DNA of 64,000 bases from Heracleum sosnowskyi (Eukaryota > Streptophyta > Magnoliopsida > Apiales > Apiaceae): positions 5,738,001 to 5,802,000 of the forward strand of contig CM061243.1 in assembly GCA_030848705.1 (NCBI GenBank), read 5' to 3'. The notes under the pieces are model-generated. The model was not told the origin of the DNA and searched no databases. It saw nothing but the letters and a program-made list of their open reading frames with translations. Of the stretch, positions 45,574 to 57,500 are shown piece after piece. Made by a program: the position numbers and the translations under genes. Within the stretch, counting starts at the first letter, position 1; each line of letters begins with the position of its first letter.

Positions 45574-47500
45574 TTGAGAAGAAGGTCGAGCTAATGACCT
45601 TAAAAAAGCGCTTATTGGGAGGCAACCCAAGATTTTGGAGGAGGAACACTCTCCCACAATTTTCAACCAGGACTTCATGCACTAGGGGAGTATTTCTAAC
45701 CTTTCTTTGTATAATTTTTCACTCATATTATTTTTGTATTTCTTTTAGGATCTTGTTAGTTTTGCATATTTATATATATTATTCATTGGGGACAATGAAC
45801 CGCTTAAGTGTGGGGACGTGTTCTTAATGATAATATATTTTAAAAACCAAAAAAAAATTATATATCAAAAAATCCAAAAAATTGAAAATTTTAAAACTTT
45901 TTGTATATAATTGCGTTGTCTCAAAAGCATGTTAGCATGGATAAGTACATATTGTGTAGATTAATTTCGCATGATTAATTCTGAGTGTCACATTCATGAT
46001 AAATCATTTGATGCTTGATAATTCCTTGTGTGTGCTTGCGAACATTTGAAAACCTGAGATGCTTCTTGATCAATTTTAGTGAGTTAAGCATGCTTTCATC
46101 ATGTGAGGATTTGAGCCTAATTTATGATTGATAGATTTTTTATCCATCCATTTTTTTTGTGTGTTGTTCATCATGATTCTTGTTGCTCTAGAACTTGTTT
46201 TAAACCGTTTTGAGACTACATGATATGTGTATGCATGAATATGATAAAGGCACTAGGATTAACCTCATTTACCCAAACAATACCCATATGAAAAATAATC
46301 CTTAGTGAACCCCTTTGAGCTTTTACCCGATTCTTTCGTATATCACCAATCTAAAATTTTTTAGCCTACTTATTTATTCTTGTCTTGATTTACTAGTAGA
46401 GCATATTGATTCATTGATGGGTTGGTGAATATCTAGTGTGGGGATTTCTTTTGGTTAAAGAGTTACATTTTGGTGGGATACAATATGGTATGAAAGTTGC
46501 AAACAAGTATCAAGTACTCCTTTGAGATCAATGGGTGGCAAGTGCAATGTCATATTAAAGGGACGATCCATGTGTGCTGGTATTAAGTACATTCTTGGTG
46601 ACTTTTCACTGCCCTTGATTACTGGAGAATGACTTGACTTTGAAAAGAAAAGGAAAAAAAGAGAAGTTATGAGCAAGAGGAAGATCAAGTAGGTTATGTT
46701 CATTTGATTGATACAATATGAAAGTGGGAAAGTACATGGGCTATATGTGCTTTGAAGTTTAATTCTTGTGAAAGCTTGATCAACTTTTACATGATCTAAG
46801 TTTCATGTTGGGTGCTTTAATTAAAAGTGAACACTATGCTCTATCAGTTATCAAGTTTAGCCACTTGTTAGCCTGTTTCTTTGATATCCTACCCCGTACC
46901 TAAGACCCGTTACAACCTTTAACAAAGACCTTTTGATTCATGTATGCATATATACGAGGTGGTGAAGATTTGGTGGACAACCAAGCATATGGTAGCACAT
47001 GAGTACATTGATTGAACTTAATTGAGCGATACACTTATACCCATACACTTGTGTGAAGTGAGAGCAATGTGAGATATTTATCCATAGCATGCTTACTTAT
47101 TGAATGCGACTTTGATGTCTATCTCATGATATTTTTGTCTATCTAGACATTGTGTGCAAACTTGGATTATTTTGTGTTAATGATGCTTAAAGTGAGAGTA
47201 CTTGTACTTTCAGACACTTTCAGGTTGTTATGTGATTGAGAATTACAATGTGTGGAGTACTATGACATGTTGCATGTTTGAGAGACTTGGTGGTTGAAAA
47301 TAATTGATTTTGTGGGTATATCTTCTATAAACCCTCACGAGACAAAACTCGTCCTACTAGGGTTGGCTAGGGGTTTAACGGCTTGTTGCATATGCTCAAT
47401 GCAATCGTGTCATCTACGAAAGTGGTGGTCCTATTAGTTAGTATTATTTTTATTTCTTTATTTGCCCGAGGACGTGCAAAATGCTAAGTGTGGGGATGTT
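45574..47500 (+). other. Athila 3' untranslated region
   Basis: No ORF of note. It begins with the conserved Athila post-pol phrase gcgcttattgggaggcaacc (about 45608-45627). A polypurine-like ttaagtgtggggacgtg follows ggggacaatg at about 45787-45820. The true polypurine tract ctaagtgtggggatgtt abuts the 3' LTR at 47484-47500. No env-like gene is seen. Confidence 0.75.
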
Positions 47501-47976
47501 TGATAGAGTATATATTTATATATATTTTATATGATTTTATTCCTCATATTTATTATATTTTGCATTTAATTCGATTTTTATTTAATAAATTTTAATGTTT
47601 TATTGTAGGAAGTAAGGAAATCCTAAACTTGGAAGGATTGGAGAATAAAGACCTTAATTTGGAAAGTCAGAATTGGACTATTTAACAGTCCACACGAAGA
47701 TATTGGAAATCTCTTTCATTCGAAAGTGGTCCAAGTATCAAATTACTTCAGGAACGGCTCAGATTTACTGAAGAAAAGTCAGCTACTAATTTTCCTTGTA
47801 AAACAGAATCAGTTTAGGAAACGTACTTGTACTTTCCTCAAGGCATTAAAATATTTGAGGATATATATATATAAACATCAGATCTGAGAGATAGGGAGAG
47901 AGAGATATACAGGGATACATAGATACATACGGACATAGGGAGACTTGTACTTTTCTTCTTGGAGAAAGATTAAAGG

Positions 47977-49103
47977 TGTTAGGTCCAAAGTATCGTAGAA
48001 GGGGGGGTTGAATACGATACTCACAAATAATTTAATTTCGTTCGCGGATTAATCTTTCAGTTCTATAACGAAATCAAACACACCAAACCAAATCAAGTTT
48101 CGGGGAATATATCTTTTTATAAATATAAACCTCGAGGGGTGCTACAATTTCTAATCCGTAGATTAGCGTCAATGAGTTTAAGGTTACACAAATACAAAAC
48201 AATGATCAAGTTCTGAGCACTATTAATTTCTCTGATAATTTTCTCCGGCTCTTCTCTCTCTCAGTAATGTCTCTGTGTTAAAATCCTTAACTGAAGAAGA
48301 CACATTCTTCACTCTGTATTAACTGCAGACTTAAATTGAAAACCATCGAACCATTTAGAATAGAATATTCTTGGCCGTTGGATCTTCATCAACCTGTCAG
48401 ACAAGCACAACTTTTCACCTGCTCCATGAATTGAAAAACCATCGAATGGATTAAAAAACCATCGAATGGAATAAATCAATTTGCCATTCGATAGTTTTTA
48501 AATCAAAACTATCGAATGCCAAATTAATTCACTTGGTTATTCAATGAATCACTTCAACCACCATTCGATAGTTTTTTCAAAAGAAAAACTATCGAATACT
48601 TTTTCTTGTCTTTTGTCCTTTAGTAATTACTCCTGAGCTCCTGGGTGTTTAAGTTTTGGACCGTATCAATTTCTTCTGAGACGATAAAACAACTTGATCT
48701 TTTCAGTGCCGTCACCTAGTGCAACTGGTCTGGTTCACAGATGAATAACACTTGATCAATTCTTATTTTATGACTTCAATTATAATGCTGCTGATACGTC
48801 CCTTGTCGTTCTGGTTGCTTCATCACTGGAATCCCGTGGTACTGAACCCTAAATCATTCACATACTTCTGTCGTCTTCAAAGTCTTGTTTCTATTGCTGT
48901 CACTGAGGCTTGAACATTTTCATGAACTTCTTTCCGTGACCTGTTTACGGACTTCAAGAATACATAACGTATTTTGATTTTTTGAGTTTACCTTTTCTTC
49001 TCTGATTCTGGATTCCTGTGCTTCTATTAATACTATTGTCTGTCTTGTCCTTTGTTGAGTTGTAGTTATCTCTTTTACATCTTATGTTACATTATGCTTT
49101 ACA
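47977..49103 (-). repeat. 3' LTR of the SIRE element
   Basis: A 1127-bp LTR. It contains several inverted copies of ttcgatagttttt/aaaaactatcgaa, including one hairpin with 13-bp arms at about 48564-48597. Confidence 0.95.
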
Positions 49104-49122
49104 ATCTCCCCCTATTTGATTG
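49104..49122 (-). promoter_or_regulatory. Polypurine tract of the SIRE element
   Basis: The minus strand reads CAAATAGGGGGAGAT directly before the 3' LTR. Confidence 0.85.
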
Positions 49123-49336
49123 GATAGAGTTCGACAAGCAAATACTTCGAGGATAACTCAACTAACTAAGGAAACATTAAACTACTTAAAGTAAGACAGC
49201 GTAATAATATCAATGCATTCTGGATCAGATATATATACATTTCCAGATTTCATAAATCAAAAAACAATTAAACTTTATACAATGAAGTTGCTCCTCTAGT
49301 CTGAGCTGATAGTTCTCTTGTTCTTTGCTTCAACAT

Positions 49337-52300
49337 TCAGTCCATTCCAATCTCACATTCTTCAATCATTGGATCGGAGTTAGCAGCTTGATAATCAATC
49401 ACTGATAGATAGTGCAGTGGTTCTCCAGGTTTAAGGATTGCTCCTTGGATGTGTCTTCCAATATATTCAACCTCTTGACCCACTCCAGCCCATAACCATG
49501 CAATGTTAACATCTTTCTTGTTCAGCTTTGGCATGTTTGGCAGTCTGGTATGCACTTCCAATCCTCTTTCCACTCTTTTCCTATAGTAAGGAACATTCTC
49601 CATTAGAAATCTTCTAAGAGTGTCTGCTGCTTTGTCCTTCTCCGTTGATGAGAATCCAGTGGATCTAAGATACTTCTCAACTGAGATTAGATAGTTGCTT
49701 GGGTAGTCCCTCAGTTTGTCCTCAGCCAAATAGCAGATTCTGAACAAGTCATTCGTCATGAATCTAACCATTGGAGGATCTTCAGTAATCTCTGGACTGA
49801 CTTTCATCACGATCTCCTTAACATGCTCACGGAGCAGTTCATTTAGCCTTGTGGTTCTTTGGATCTTGATGAGTATAGCCTGCAATTCTGTATATGTCCT
49901 CTGTTCTAAAAACTTAGTAGAAATCACAAATGTACCTTTCTCCAGAAACCTGATTAATAAGCTCCAGGCACCATTTGCTTTAACCCCAGCATTCAGACAG
50001 ATTATAGAGCTTCTCAGTGCTTTAAAGTAAGTCTGATCTTCAAGATTAGCACTTCTGATGTCCTGAATAATAACTTCCACCTCAGCATTGTCGTTGACTT
50101 CTAATCCGTCTTCAACTCCGCAAAAGGTTTTATAAGCCATTTCCCATTCAGTACCATCTTTCTTTGCCAGATCTATCATCTTCTTCTTCCTCACTTCATT
50201 ATACACCTTCATTCTCTTTAGCTTTTCGCTTCTCAGAATTGCTTGCTGTTTCTCTTTCTCAGCTTGCCTGGCATCTATTGCAGCTCTCTGAGCTCTTATT
50301 GCTTCCAAGGCAGCTTCTTCTTCAGGTGATAGAGAATTTGCTTCTTCCATATCATCATCCAAGATAGGATGTTCTATTGGCTCTGGATAATATGGCTCAT
50401 GCTCCTCTTGAATAGGTTGCTCATGCATGACCTCAAATTCCTCTTCACTTTCCTTGTCTTCCTCTACAAGCTCCTCAATCCAGTACTGTCTGATTGGAAT
50501 AGCCTCAACAGTCTCCCAAACTCCCCATTTATCCTTCACCCCTTCTCCAACTTTCTCCCCCTTAGTTGAGGAATCCTCGATAAAAGCATCCTCAGCATAA
50601 AAGAAATTAGAAGGATCAGGTTGCTGATATGAAGAACCAGGTTGTCCAGATTGTTGGTTCTTTAGCATACTCCATATAGACTGTACTCCGTCACCTTGAT
50701 TCTCCAAGAAATCCATAAGCTGCTTATTAAACTCATTTATAGAAGCTAGCGACAGGTCAATGTTCTCCAATCTTGAGTTGGTAGTCTTTTCCATGTGATC
50801 CAGCCTCTTGTTTAGCTTAGACTCCACTCGTGAAAGGGTATTCATTGCATCTTTTACCCGCGCTTGACCATCCCGGATAACCAGAACGTCTTCTTTCAAA
50901 GCTTCATGTCCTTGAGACAGTGCAGTTACTTCATTCATGAATCCATCTCTAAGTTCCCTGACGTCCATCCTCAGCTCGACTAGTTCTTCCATAGCTTCCT
51001 TCTTTAAGGAGTCCACTGCCTGCTTCGTACCTGTTATAGTGCCAGATGCACTGCCAATGACCCTGAATGTTCTTCTGGAATCAGCTGCAGCCAAGTCAAC
51101 TTTCTCTTGAATAGACTTTAAAGAAATATTGTCTTGACTGGAGGAGATCCCTTGGTCAAAGGAAGGTCGCAGTGGAACCTTGAAAAGTGGATTTCCTTCT
51201 TTGTCTCGAACTGTCATCTCCTTGAGGGAAGATTGAACTTGTAGCTCTCTTTCTGTTGGTAACAGCAGATCATTAATATTAGGTAGGGTTAGGGTGTCAC
51301 TCCTCACATTTGACTCTGGGTGTACACTCAACGTTTCTGTCGGTGTTTGAATCATTTTTCCTTTCCCACTCAGGCCAGGTGTAAGTGTTTTTGTTTCACT
51401 CAAATCCTTTGTGCTGATTGTACCTGCAGAAGAGATCACCGTAGCCGTCCTTAAGGAGGTCACCGGTGGTGCAATGGGGCTTCGCAAGACCCCGTCCTTG
51501 GATAAACCAAGTTGCTGATCATCCTTAGATGATATATCCTTTGAAGGATCTAGAGTTTGAATCTCTAGGGGGTTAGAAACAGGCTCTTTTAACAGCAGAG
51601 ATCCCGAATCTTCCCCGTGAGTCTGTAAAGACTTCACCTCAGTTGACTCCTCAATAGTAATTGATTCACTGTCAACGAGTTGCCGATCTGCACCTACGTC
51701 AGACCCTTTACCCGCAGGATCCAGATATGTTCCATCTGGGGAGGTAGACAATGACCTTTTAGATTGTGCATTTAGGTCAAAGCCTTCTCTCGACGTCTGT
51801 GAAGACCCTTGGTTCTGAGAACCTTCAACCAGTGAACCTGGCCGTAATATGGTCGGAACACCAGTTGCTTCCGTCAATTCTTCCTTACTTGATTGAGCTA
51901 TTGGTTCAGATATTGCTTTCGTTAGCGTAGCCCAATCAGCATCAGAAAAATCAGTAAAGGGCGCTTTGGATGAGAGAAATGAAGTATCAACAGTTGCCTC
52001 GGTTTCTGTTCTTCTCCTTTTAGAGGAAGGCAGAGCTGTTGTTGAAGGGTGTATCTCCTTATGTGGTGCTGCTTTGGCACTATCTCCCTCTACACTCATG
52101 GATGGTTCTTTAATGGGTATAGTAGGGGAAGGAGGTTCGTTTATGTTTTCATTTGACTCTTCCAAAGGCTCTTCGACCGTGGTTAGAGGTTGTGGGTTTG
52201 CAACCTCCTGGTCAGGAATGGCCACTGAGGGCTCTGGATCAACATCTATTGGTACAGGTGCCATTATAGGTTCAGGTTGTGGAATATTACCTTGATTTAC

Positions 52301-53161
52301 CTGTTCCCCTGGGGGTAGAAGTGGTAGGGGCACCGTTCTTAGATATTCAGTGAGAATAGTGGGTACCCCTGGAAGATAGTTGTTCTTCCTAATGAGAGCG
52401 GTTATGACATTGCTCTTCATTCTCATGCACTCCTGGTTGGCTTCACCTTCAAAGATCTCCCGTTCATCATCTGTTAAGATATCATTGAGAATTAGCTGTA
52501 GGAACCTAGGATAGAAACATAGCACATCTTCATTTATGCCTGTTCTTTCATCCAGTGGTCCCATGCACAGAATTACTTGATCAATCACTATCCGTCCTAT
52601 GTTAATATGCATATTGTTCGCAATGGCAAACCCTATCTTTTGAAGGAATAAGGGAATGCCATGCAGATTTGTTAGCTTGGCAGTAAAAACATGTATCAGG
52701 GTATGAAAGAAAAAATTCCATGGCTTTGGCAGGTAATGTTTTAGGAACTCTCCCACCAAGAAGTTAGGTTGTTGACTTCTGATAAGAGTGAAGAAAGCAT
52801 GTATTTCCTCAGTTGTGGGATCCGGAACAAGGTTTTCTGTAGGAAAATGAAGTATTCTGTTAAAGTCATGTTCCGTCACCCTTATTGTTCTGCCCCCTGG
52901 CATAACAAAACTGAAGGATCTCACATTATTCTCACTTGTATCCGTGGCGGATGTGTACAACGCAGTCAGTTGATCGATACAAAGGACTACGGGAGTACTT
53001 ACAGCGTATGCCACTAATGAACGTATATTCAAAAACTCTGCCCATGCACGAATTTGAGGATTCGTAATGGCTTGCAAGTTTTGAAACGAGACATGATTAG
53101 TTTTGGTTACTATAAATTCTCCAGCCATTTTTAAAATTTCCAGAAAATTTAAATAAACCAA
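49337..53161 (-). CDS. SIRE third ORF (1274 aa), position of the env-like gene
   Basis: An intact frame between pol and the 3' LTR. The better start is the twelfth codon (MAGEFIVTKT, 53128). Residues about 60-290 form a globular region (FSFVMPGGRTIRVTEHDFNR, LPKPWNFFFHTLIHVF, LHGIPLFLQKIGFAIANNMH) that resembles the putative plant transposon domain of other retroelement extra ORFs. Residues 300-680 are Pro/Ser/Thr/Glu-rich and disordered, 680-820 are coiled coil, 944-1000 form a charged helix, and 1010-1274 are globular. I see no signal peptide, membrane anchor or furin-like site, so an envelope function is not supported. It could be an accessory or gag-like protein. Function unknown. Confidence 0.85.
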   Translation of the reverse strand: MVYLNFLEILKMAGEFIVTKTNHVSFQNLQAITNPQIRAWAEFLNIRSLVAYAVSTPVVLCIDQLTALYTSATDTSENNVRSFSFVMPGGRTIRVTEHDFNRILHFPTENLVPDPTTEEIHAFFTLIRSQQPNFLVGEFLKHYLPKPWNFFFHTLIHVFTAKLTNLHGIPLFLQKIGFAIANNMHINIGRIVIDQVILCMGPLDERTGINEDVLCFYPRFLQLILNDILTDDEREIFEGEANQECMRMKSNVITALIRKNNYLPGVPTILTEYLRTVPLPLLPPGEQVNQGNIPQPEPIMAPVPIDVDPEPSVAIPDQEVANPQPLTTVEEPLEESNENINEPPSPTIPIKEPSMSVEGDSAKAAPHKEIHPSTTALPSSKRRRTETEATVDTSFLSSKAPFTDFSDADWATLTKAISEPIAQSSKEELTEATGVPTILRPGSLVEGSQNQGSSQTSREGFDLNAQSKRSLSTSPDGTYLDPAGKGSDVGADRQLVDSESITIEESTEVKSLQTHGEDSGSLLLKEPVSNPLEIQTLDPSKDISSKDDQQLGLSKDGVLRSPIAPPVTSLRTATVISSAGTISTKDLSETKTLTPGLSGKGKMIQTPTETLSVHPESNVRSDTLTLPNINDLLLPTERELQVQSSLKEMTVRDKEGNPLFKVPLRPSFDQGISSSQDNISLKSIQEKVDLAAADSRRTFRVIGSASGTITGTKQAVDSLKKEAMEELVELRMDVRELRDGFMNEVTALSQGHEALKEDVLVIRDGQARVKDAMNTLSRVESKLNKRLDHMEKTTNSRLENIDLSLASINEFNKQLMDFLENQGDGVQSIWSMLKNQQSGQPGSSYQQPDPSNFFYAEDAFIEDSSTKGEKVGEGVKDKWGVWETVEAIPIRQYWIEELVEEDKESEEEFEVMHEQPIQEEHEPYYPEPIEHPILDDDMEEANSLSPEEEAALEAIRAQRAAIDARQAEKEKQQAILRSEKLKRMKVYNEVRKKKMIDLAKKDGTEWEMAYKTFCGVEDGLEVNDNAEVEVIIQDIRSANLEDQTYFKALRSSIICLNAGVKANGAWSLLIRFLEKGTFVISTKFLEQRTYTELQAILIKIQRTTRLNELLREHVKEIVMKVSPEITEDPPMVRFMTNDLFRICYLAEDKLRDYPSNYLISVEKYLRSTGFSSTEKDKAADTLRRFLMENVPYYRKRVERGLEVHTRLPNMPKLNKKDVNIAWLWAGVGQEVEYIGRHIQGAILKPGEPLHYLSVIDYQAANSDPMIEECEIGMD

Positions 53162-54549
53162 AACTATTTTTCCTTTTAAATTTAATTAATTATTTCTAAT
53201 TAATCAAACTTTTAAAAATAAACCCCTTTCTTTTCGAATTTAAACACCTAAACCAAAAACAAATTCCTATTAAGAGAACTTGGACTGCAGATTGATAAAG
53301 AATTTGAGAATTTCAACCTTAAAATTCTATTGACAAAACAACAGAATAGTAAAATTCTTTCGAATATCAAGGTAGTACAGTTCTATCTTATTCGATAGTT
53401 TTCTTTCTCAGAAAGCTTCAAACACTTAACAATTACTAAGTGTTCACTGTTAAAATAAAAGAAACAGTGAAAACAGTAACTTTCTTGAGATTTGATCGGT
53501 TAATTTTGAAGAAAATATCGAACAAGATGTGTTCTTGGCTGTTTATGTTTTGTAAGTATATAAAAACAACTCTAGCTTTTCTTAGATCTGTAAAAACTGA
53601 AAAGAAAAAGCTAAGGCATTGTTTTTATACCTTTTTGAAACTGTCAGGGGCAAAATCGTCATTTCTAGTTCGATAGTTTTGTAAATGAACTATCGATAAT
53701 TTTCTGTGAGGGCAAAAGGGTCAACTGGACCTCGATAGTTTTTCAAAAACTATCGAAGGGTTTGAAAATGTGAATTTTAAACGCTTTTCAGAAAACTATC
53801 GAGCTCTCTCTCTCCTGAAAACTCAAAAACTTTCGAACTGGTTTTCCTTTTAAAAACCAGAAAAACTATCGAGTTTTTCATTGTAGAAAAACTATCGAGG
53901 AGTTTAATTATTGAAAAATTAAATCCTCCGATATATTTTCATTTGATTTCAAAAACTATCGAAACTTGTATTTCGATGGTTTTTCTTTTCAAAATCAAAA
54001 ACTATCGAATTTTAAGTTCGATGATTTTTAATTAGTACTTAGAAAAACTATCGAATTTCCTAAATTCGATGGTTTTTGCTTCTTTCTTCATTTTAAAACC
54101 TGTTCATGTTCTAAAAATCAGACCTTTTTATTTCCTGTCAAGTTTTAATTTTAATAAACCTTTTAAAATTTACCAAAATCAATTCTTAACAGAAAATTCA
54201 CAATTTTCTTAGAATAAAATCAATTAAATATCATTGAGTGATATTAACCAATTAAAATCCAATAAATTATGCTGCATTAATCTACAATGTTAAAAACAAA
54301 GTAAATTAATTCAAATTAAATAAATGCTTGAATATTTAGAACAAATATTAGCACTTAAATAATTTTTAGAATTAATAACTAATTAAATGCCAGAAGATAT
54401 ATCATCCATAATTATGACATACAATTAGTATAATAATCCTAAATACGAGAATTGCTCCAGAAAATAAATTCACGAGTCCTAAGGATATAGCAATTCTTAA
54501 ACTCATGTATTCACCAGGACTCTCTGCAGTTACTGACTTCTAATCAAAA
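53162..54549 (-). repeat. SIRE spacer between pol and ORF3, rich in AAAACTATCGA palindromic motifs
   Basis: Non-coding. From about 53395 to 54080 the words AAAACTATCGA and TCGATAGTTTT (with variants ...GATGG...) occur more than ten times in both orientations, often as close inverted pairs. The rest (54080-54540) is AT-rich. The same motif occurs in both LTRs. Confidence 0.8.
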
Positions 54550-57500
54550 TCAATTAGAAAGATTTAACATCCCAAGTTCACCAACCAGCTTATTGAAAGT
54601 GGATTCATCAAGCGGTTTAGTAAAGATGTCTGCAATTTGATCCTCTGTGGGTACAAAGTGTAACTCCACAGTTCCATTCATGACATGCTCTCGGATAAAA
54701 TGATACCTGATGTCGATGTGCATCGTCCTCGAGTGTTGCACTGGGTTGTTTGAGATTGCTATGGCACTTGTGTTGTCGCAAAATATTGGAATCTTTGTCA
54801 ACAAAAGTCCATAGTCACGGAGTTGGTTTCTCATCCACAAGATCTGAGCACAACAGCTACCAGCAGCAATGTATTCAACCTCAGCTGTTGATGTGGACAC
54901 TGAATGCTGCTTCTTGCTATGCCAGGAAACTAACCTTCTTCCAAGAAACTGACAGCTTCCTGAAGTACTCTTCCGATCAATCTTACAACCTGCAAAATCA
55001 GAGTCTGTGTATCCAATAAGATCAAATCCTGTATCTTTAGGGTACCAAATGCCAAGATTTGGGGTCCCCTTAAGATATCTAAATATTCGCTTAACAGCTA
55101 TTAGATGAGATTCTTTAGGATCAGACTGAAATCTAGCACACAAGCATGTTGCAAACATTATATCTGGTCTACTTGCAGTGAGATAAAGTAATGAGCCTAT
55201 CATACCTCTGTAGCCTGTGATGTCAACCTTCTTACCAGTTTCATCCTTATCAAGCTTAGTGGCAGTTGGCATAGGAGTCTTTGCAGTAGATGAGTCTTCC
55301 ATTTGATACTTCTTAAGAAGATCCTTGATGTACTTGGACTGACAAATGAATATACCAGCTTGTTTTTGGTATACTTGCAATCCAAGAAAGAATGACAATT
55401 CACCCATCATGCTCATTTCATAACGACTCTGCATTAACTTAGCAAATCTCTTGCATAGATCATCATTAGTAGAACCAAATATTATGTCATCAACATATAC
55501 TTGCACCAATATCAAATCATTTTTATGTTTTTTGACAAAGAGAGTTTTGTCTACAACACCTCTTGTAAAATCATTTTCAAGTAAGAATTTAGAGAGAGTG
55601 TCATACCATGTCCTCGGAGCTTGTTTGAGTCCATAGAGAGCTTTGAATAGAAAGTACACAAAGTCTGCCAGTTTTGAATCCTCAAAACCTGGAGGTTGTT
55701 CCACATACACTTCTTCTTCTAACTCCCCGTTCAGAAAAGCACTCTTCACATCCATTTGATATACTTTGTAATTGGAATGTGCAGCAAATGCCAGAAAAAT
55801 TCTGATGGCCTCAAGTCTTGCTACTGGTGCATAGGTTTCATCATAATCTATACCCTCTTCTTGAGAGTAACCTTTAGCAACCAGTCTGGCTTTGTTTCTC
55901 GTTACAATGCCATCTTCGTCCAATTTATTTCTGAATACCCATCGTGTTCCAATAACAGATTTTCCCTTAGGCTTGGGTACCAGCTTCCAAACTTTCTGCC
56001 TTTCAAACTGATTGAGTTCTTCTTGCATAGCAATCACCCAATCTGGATCATCTAGAGCATCTTCAACTTTCTTAGGTTCTGTTTCTGAAAGAAACCCAGA
56101 ATAGTGACATTCATTTTGTGATGTTCTCCTAGTTCTCACTCCTGTGTCCGGATCACCAATGATCAAGTGAAAGGGATGATCTCTATTCCATACCCTTTGT
56201 CTTGGCAGATGCGATCTTGATGATTCTCCTTGTTCTAGATGTTGTGGAGTGTGACTAGTTGATCCTTCTCCTGCTCCCCCTGAGTTGTTGACGGTTTGAT
56301 CTGTTGATTCTGAAGACTGACTAGTGGATCCTGTATTTTGAGGATTTCCACTTTGGTCACCACTTTGTCCAGAATCATTATCATTATGATTATTATTAAT
56401 GACTGTAACAACTTCAGGTACTTCTTCATTGTCAGAGAGATCTCCTGATAGATTTTCAAATACCAAGGATTCAGAGTTCTCTCCAGTTTGCAGGCCTGGT
56501 CTTTTAGTGTCGTCAAATGTTACATTAAAGCTTTCCAACACCTTCTTATCTTCAATCACATATACCCTGAAAGCCTTAGATTCCAGAGAATAACCCAGAA
56601 AAATGCCTTCATCTGCTTTGGCATCAAACTTGCCAAGATGTTTTCCATCTTTAAGTACAAAGCACTTTGCACCAAACACATGAAAGTACTTCAGTGTTGG
56701 CTTCTTGTTGGCCATTAACTCATACGGAGTCTTTTCATGATCTTTGTTGATCAGGGTTCGATTCTGAGTGTAGCAAGCTGTATTCACTGCTTTAACCCAA
56801 AAGTAAGTGGGAAGTTTTGATTCACTCAACATGGTCCTTGCTGCTTCAACCAAGGTCCTGTTCTTCCTTTCCACTACTCCATTCTGTTGAGGAGTTCTTG
56901 GTGCTGAAAACTGTCTTGATATTCCTTTCTCTGAGCAGAAATCATTTAGAACTGCATTCTTGAATTCAGTTCCATTGTCTGATCTGATTGTCCGTACAGG
57001 TAGCTTAGCTTCCACTTCTATCTTCTTGATGTGATCAATGATTAGTTGTGTTGCTTCATCCTTTGTTTGTATGAACAACACCCACGTGTACTTGGAGTAG
57101 TCATCCACCATCACCAATGCATATCTGTTTCTTGAAAGTGACATAACATTAACTGGACCAAATAAATCCATATGAATCAGCTGTAATGGTTCAGTAATGC
57201 TTGTCATTCCTTTGCTTCCATGTGATGCTTTCTTCGACTTCCCCTTTTCACATGCTTCACATAGTCCCTCCTGATTGAATTCCATCAGGGGCAACCCTCT
57301 CACTAACTCTCTCTTTACCAAAGAGTTCATAGTTTTGAAGTTCAGATGTGAGAGCTTCTTGTGCCATAGCCAACTTTGTTCTGAAGATGCCTTTGCATAG
57401 AAACATGTAACTTCTCCTTCACTGGTAGAACTTAAGTCAGCTATAAACAAATTTCCTTTTCTCACTCCCAGTAGAGTAAGCTTCTCATCCTTCCTGTTGG

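Noticed and set aside
45787..45820. Second polypurine tract-like ttaagtgtggggacgtg taken as the Athila 3' LTR boundary
   Set aside because: No LTR follows; the real LTR begins at 47501 after a similar tract. Listed only as an internal PPT-like site.
51966..52295. 109-codon plus-strand ORF opposite SIRE ORF3
   Set aside because: Shadow of the low-complexity Pro/Glu/Ser region of ORF3.
49337..53161. Calling SIRE ORF3 an envelope protein
   Set aside because: Position fits, but no signal peptide, membrane anchor or fusion-peptide-like segment is visible.
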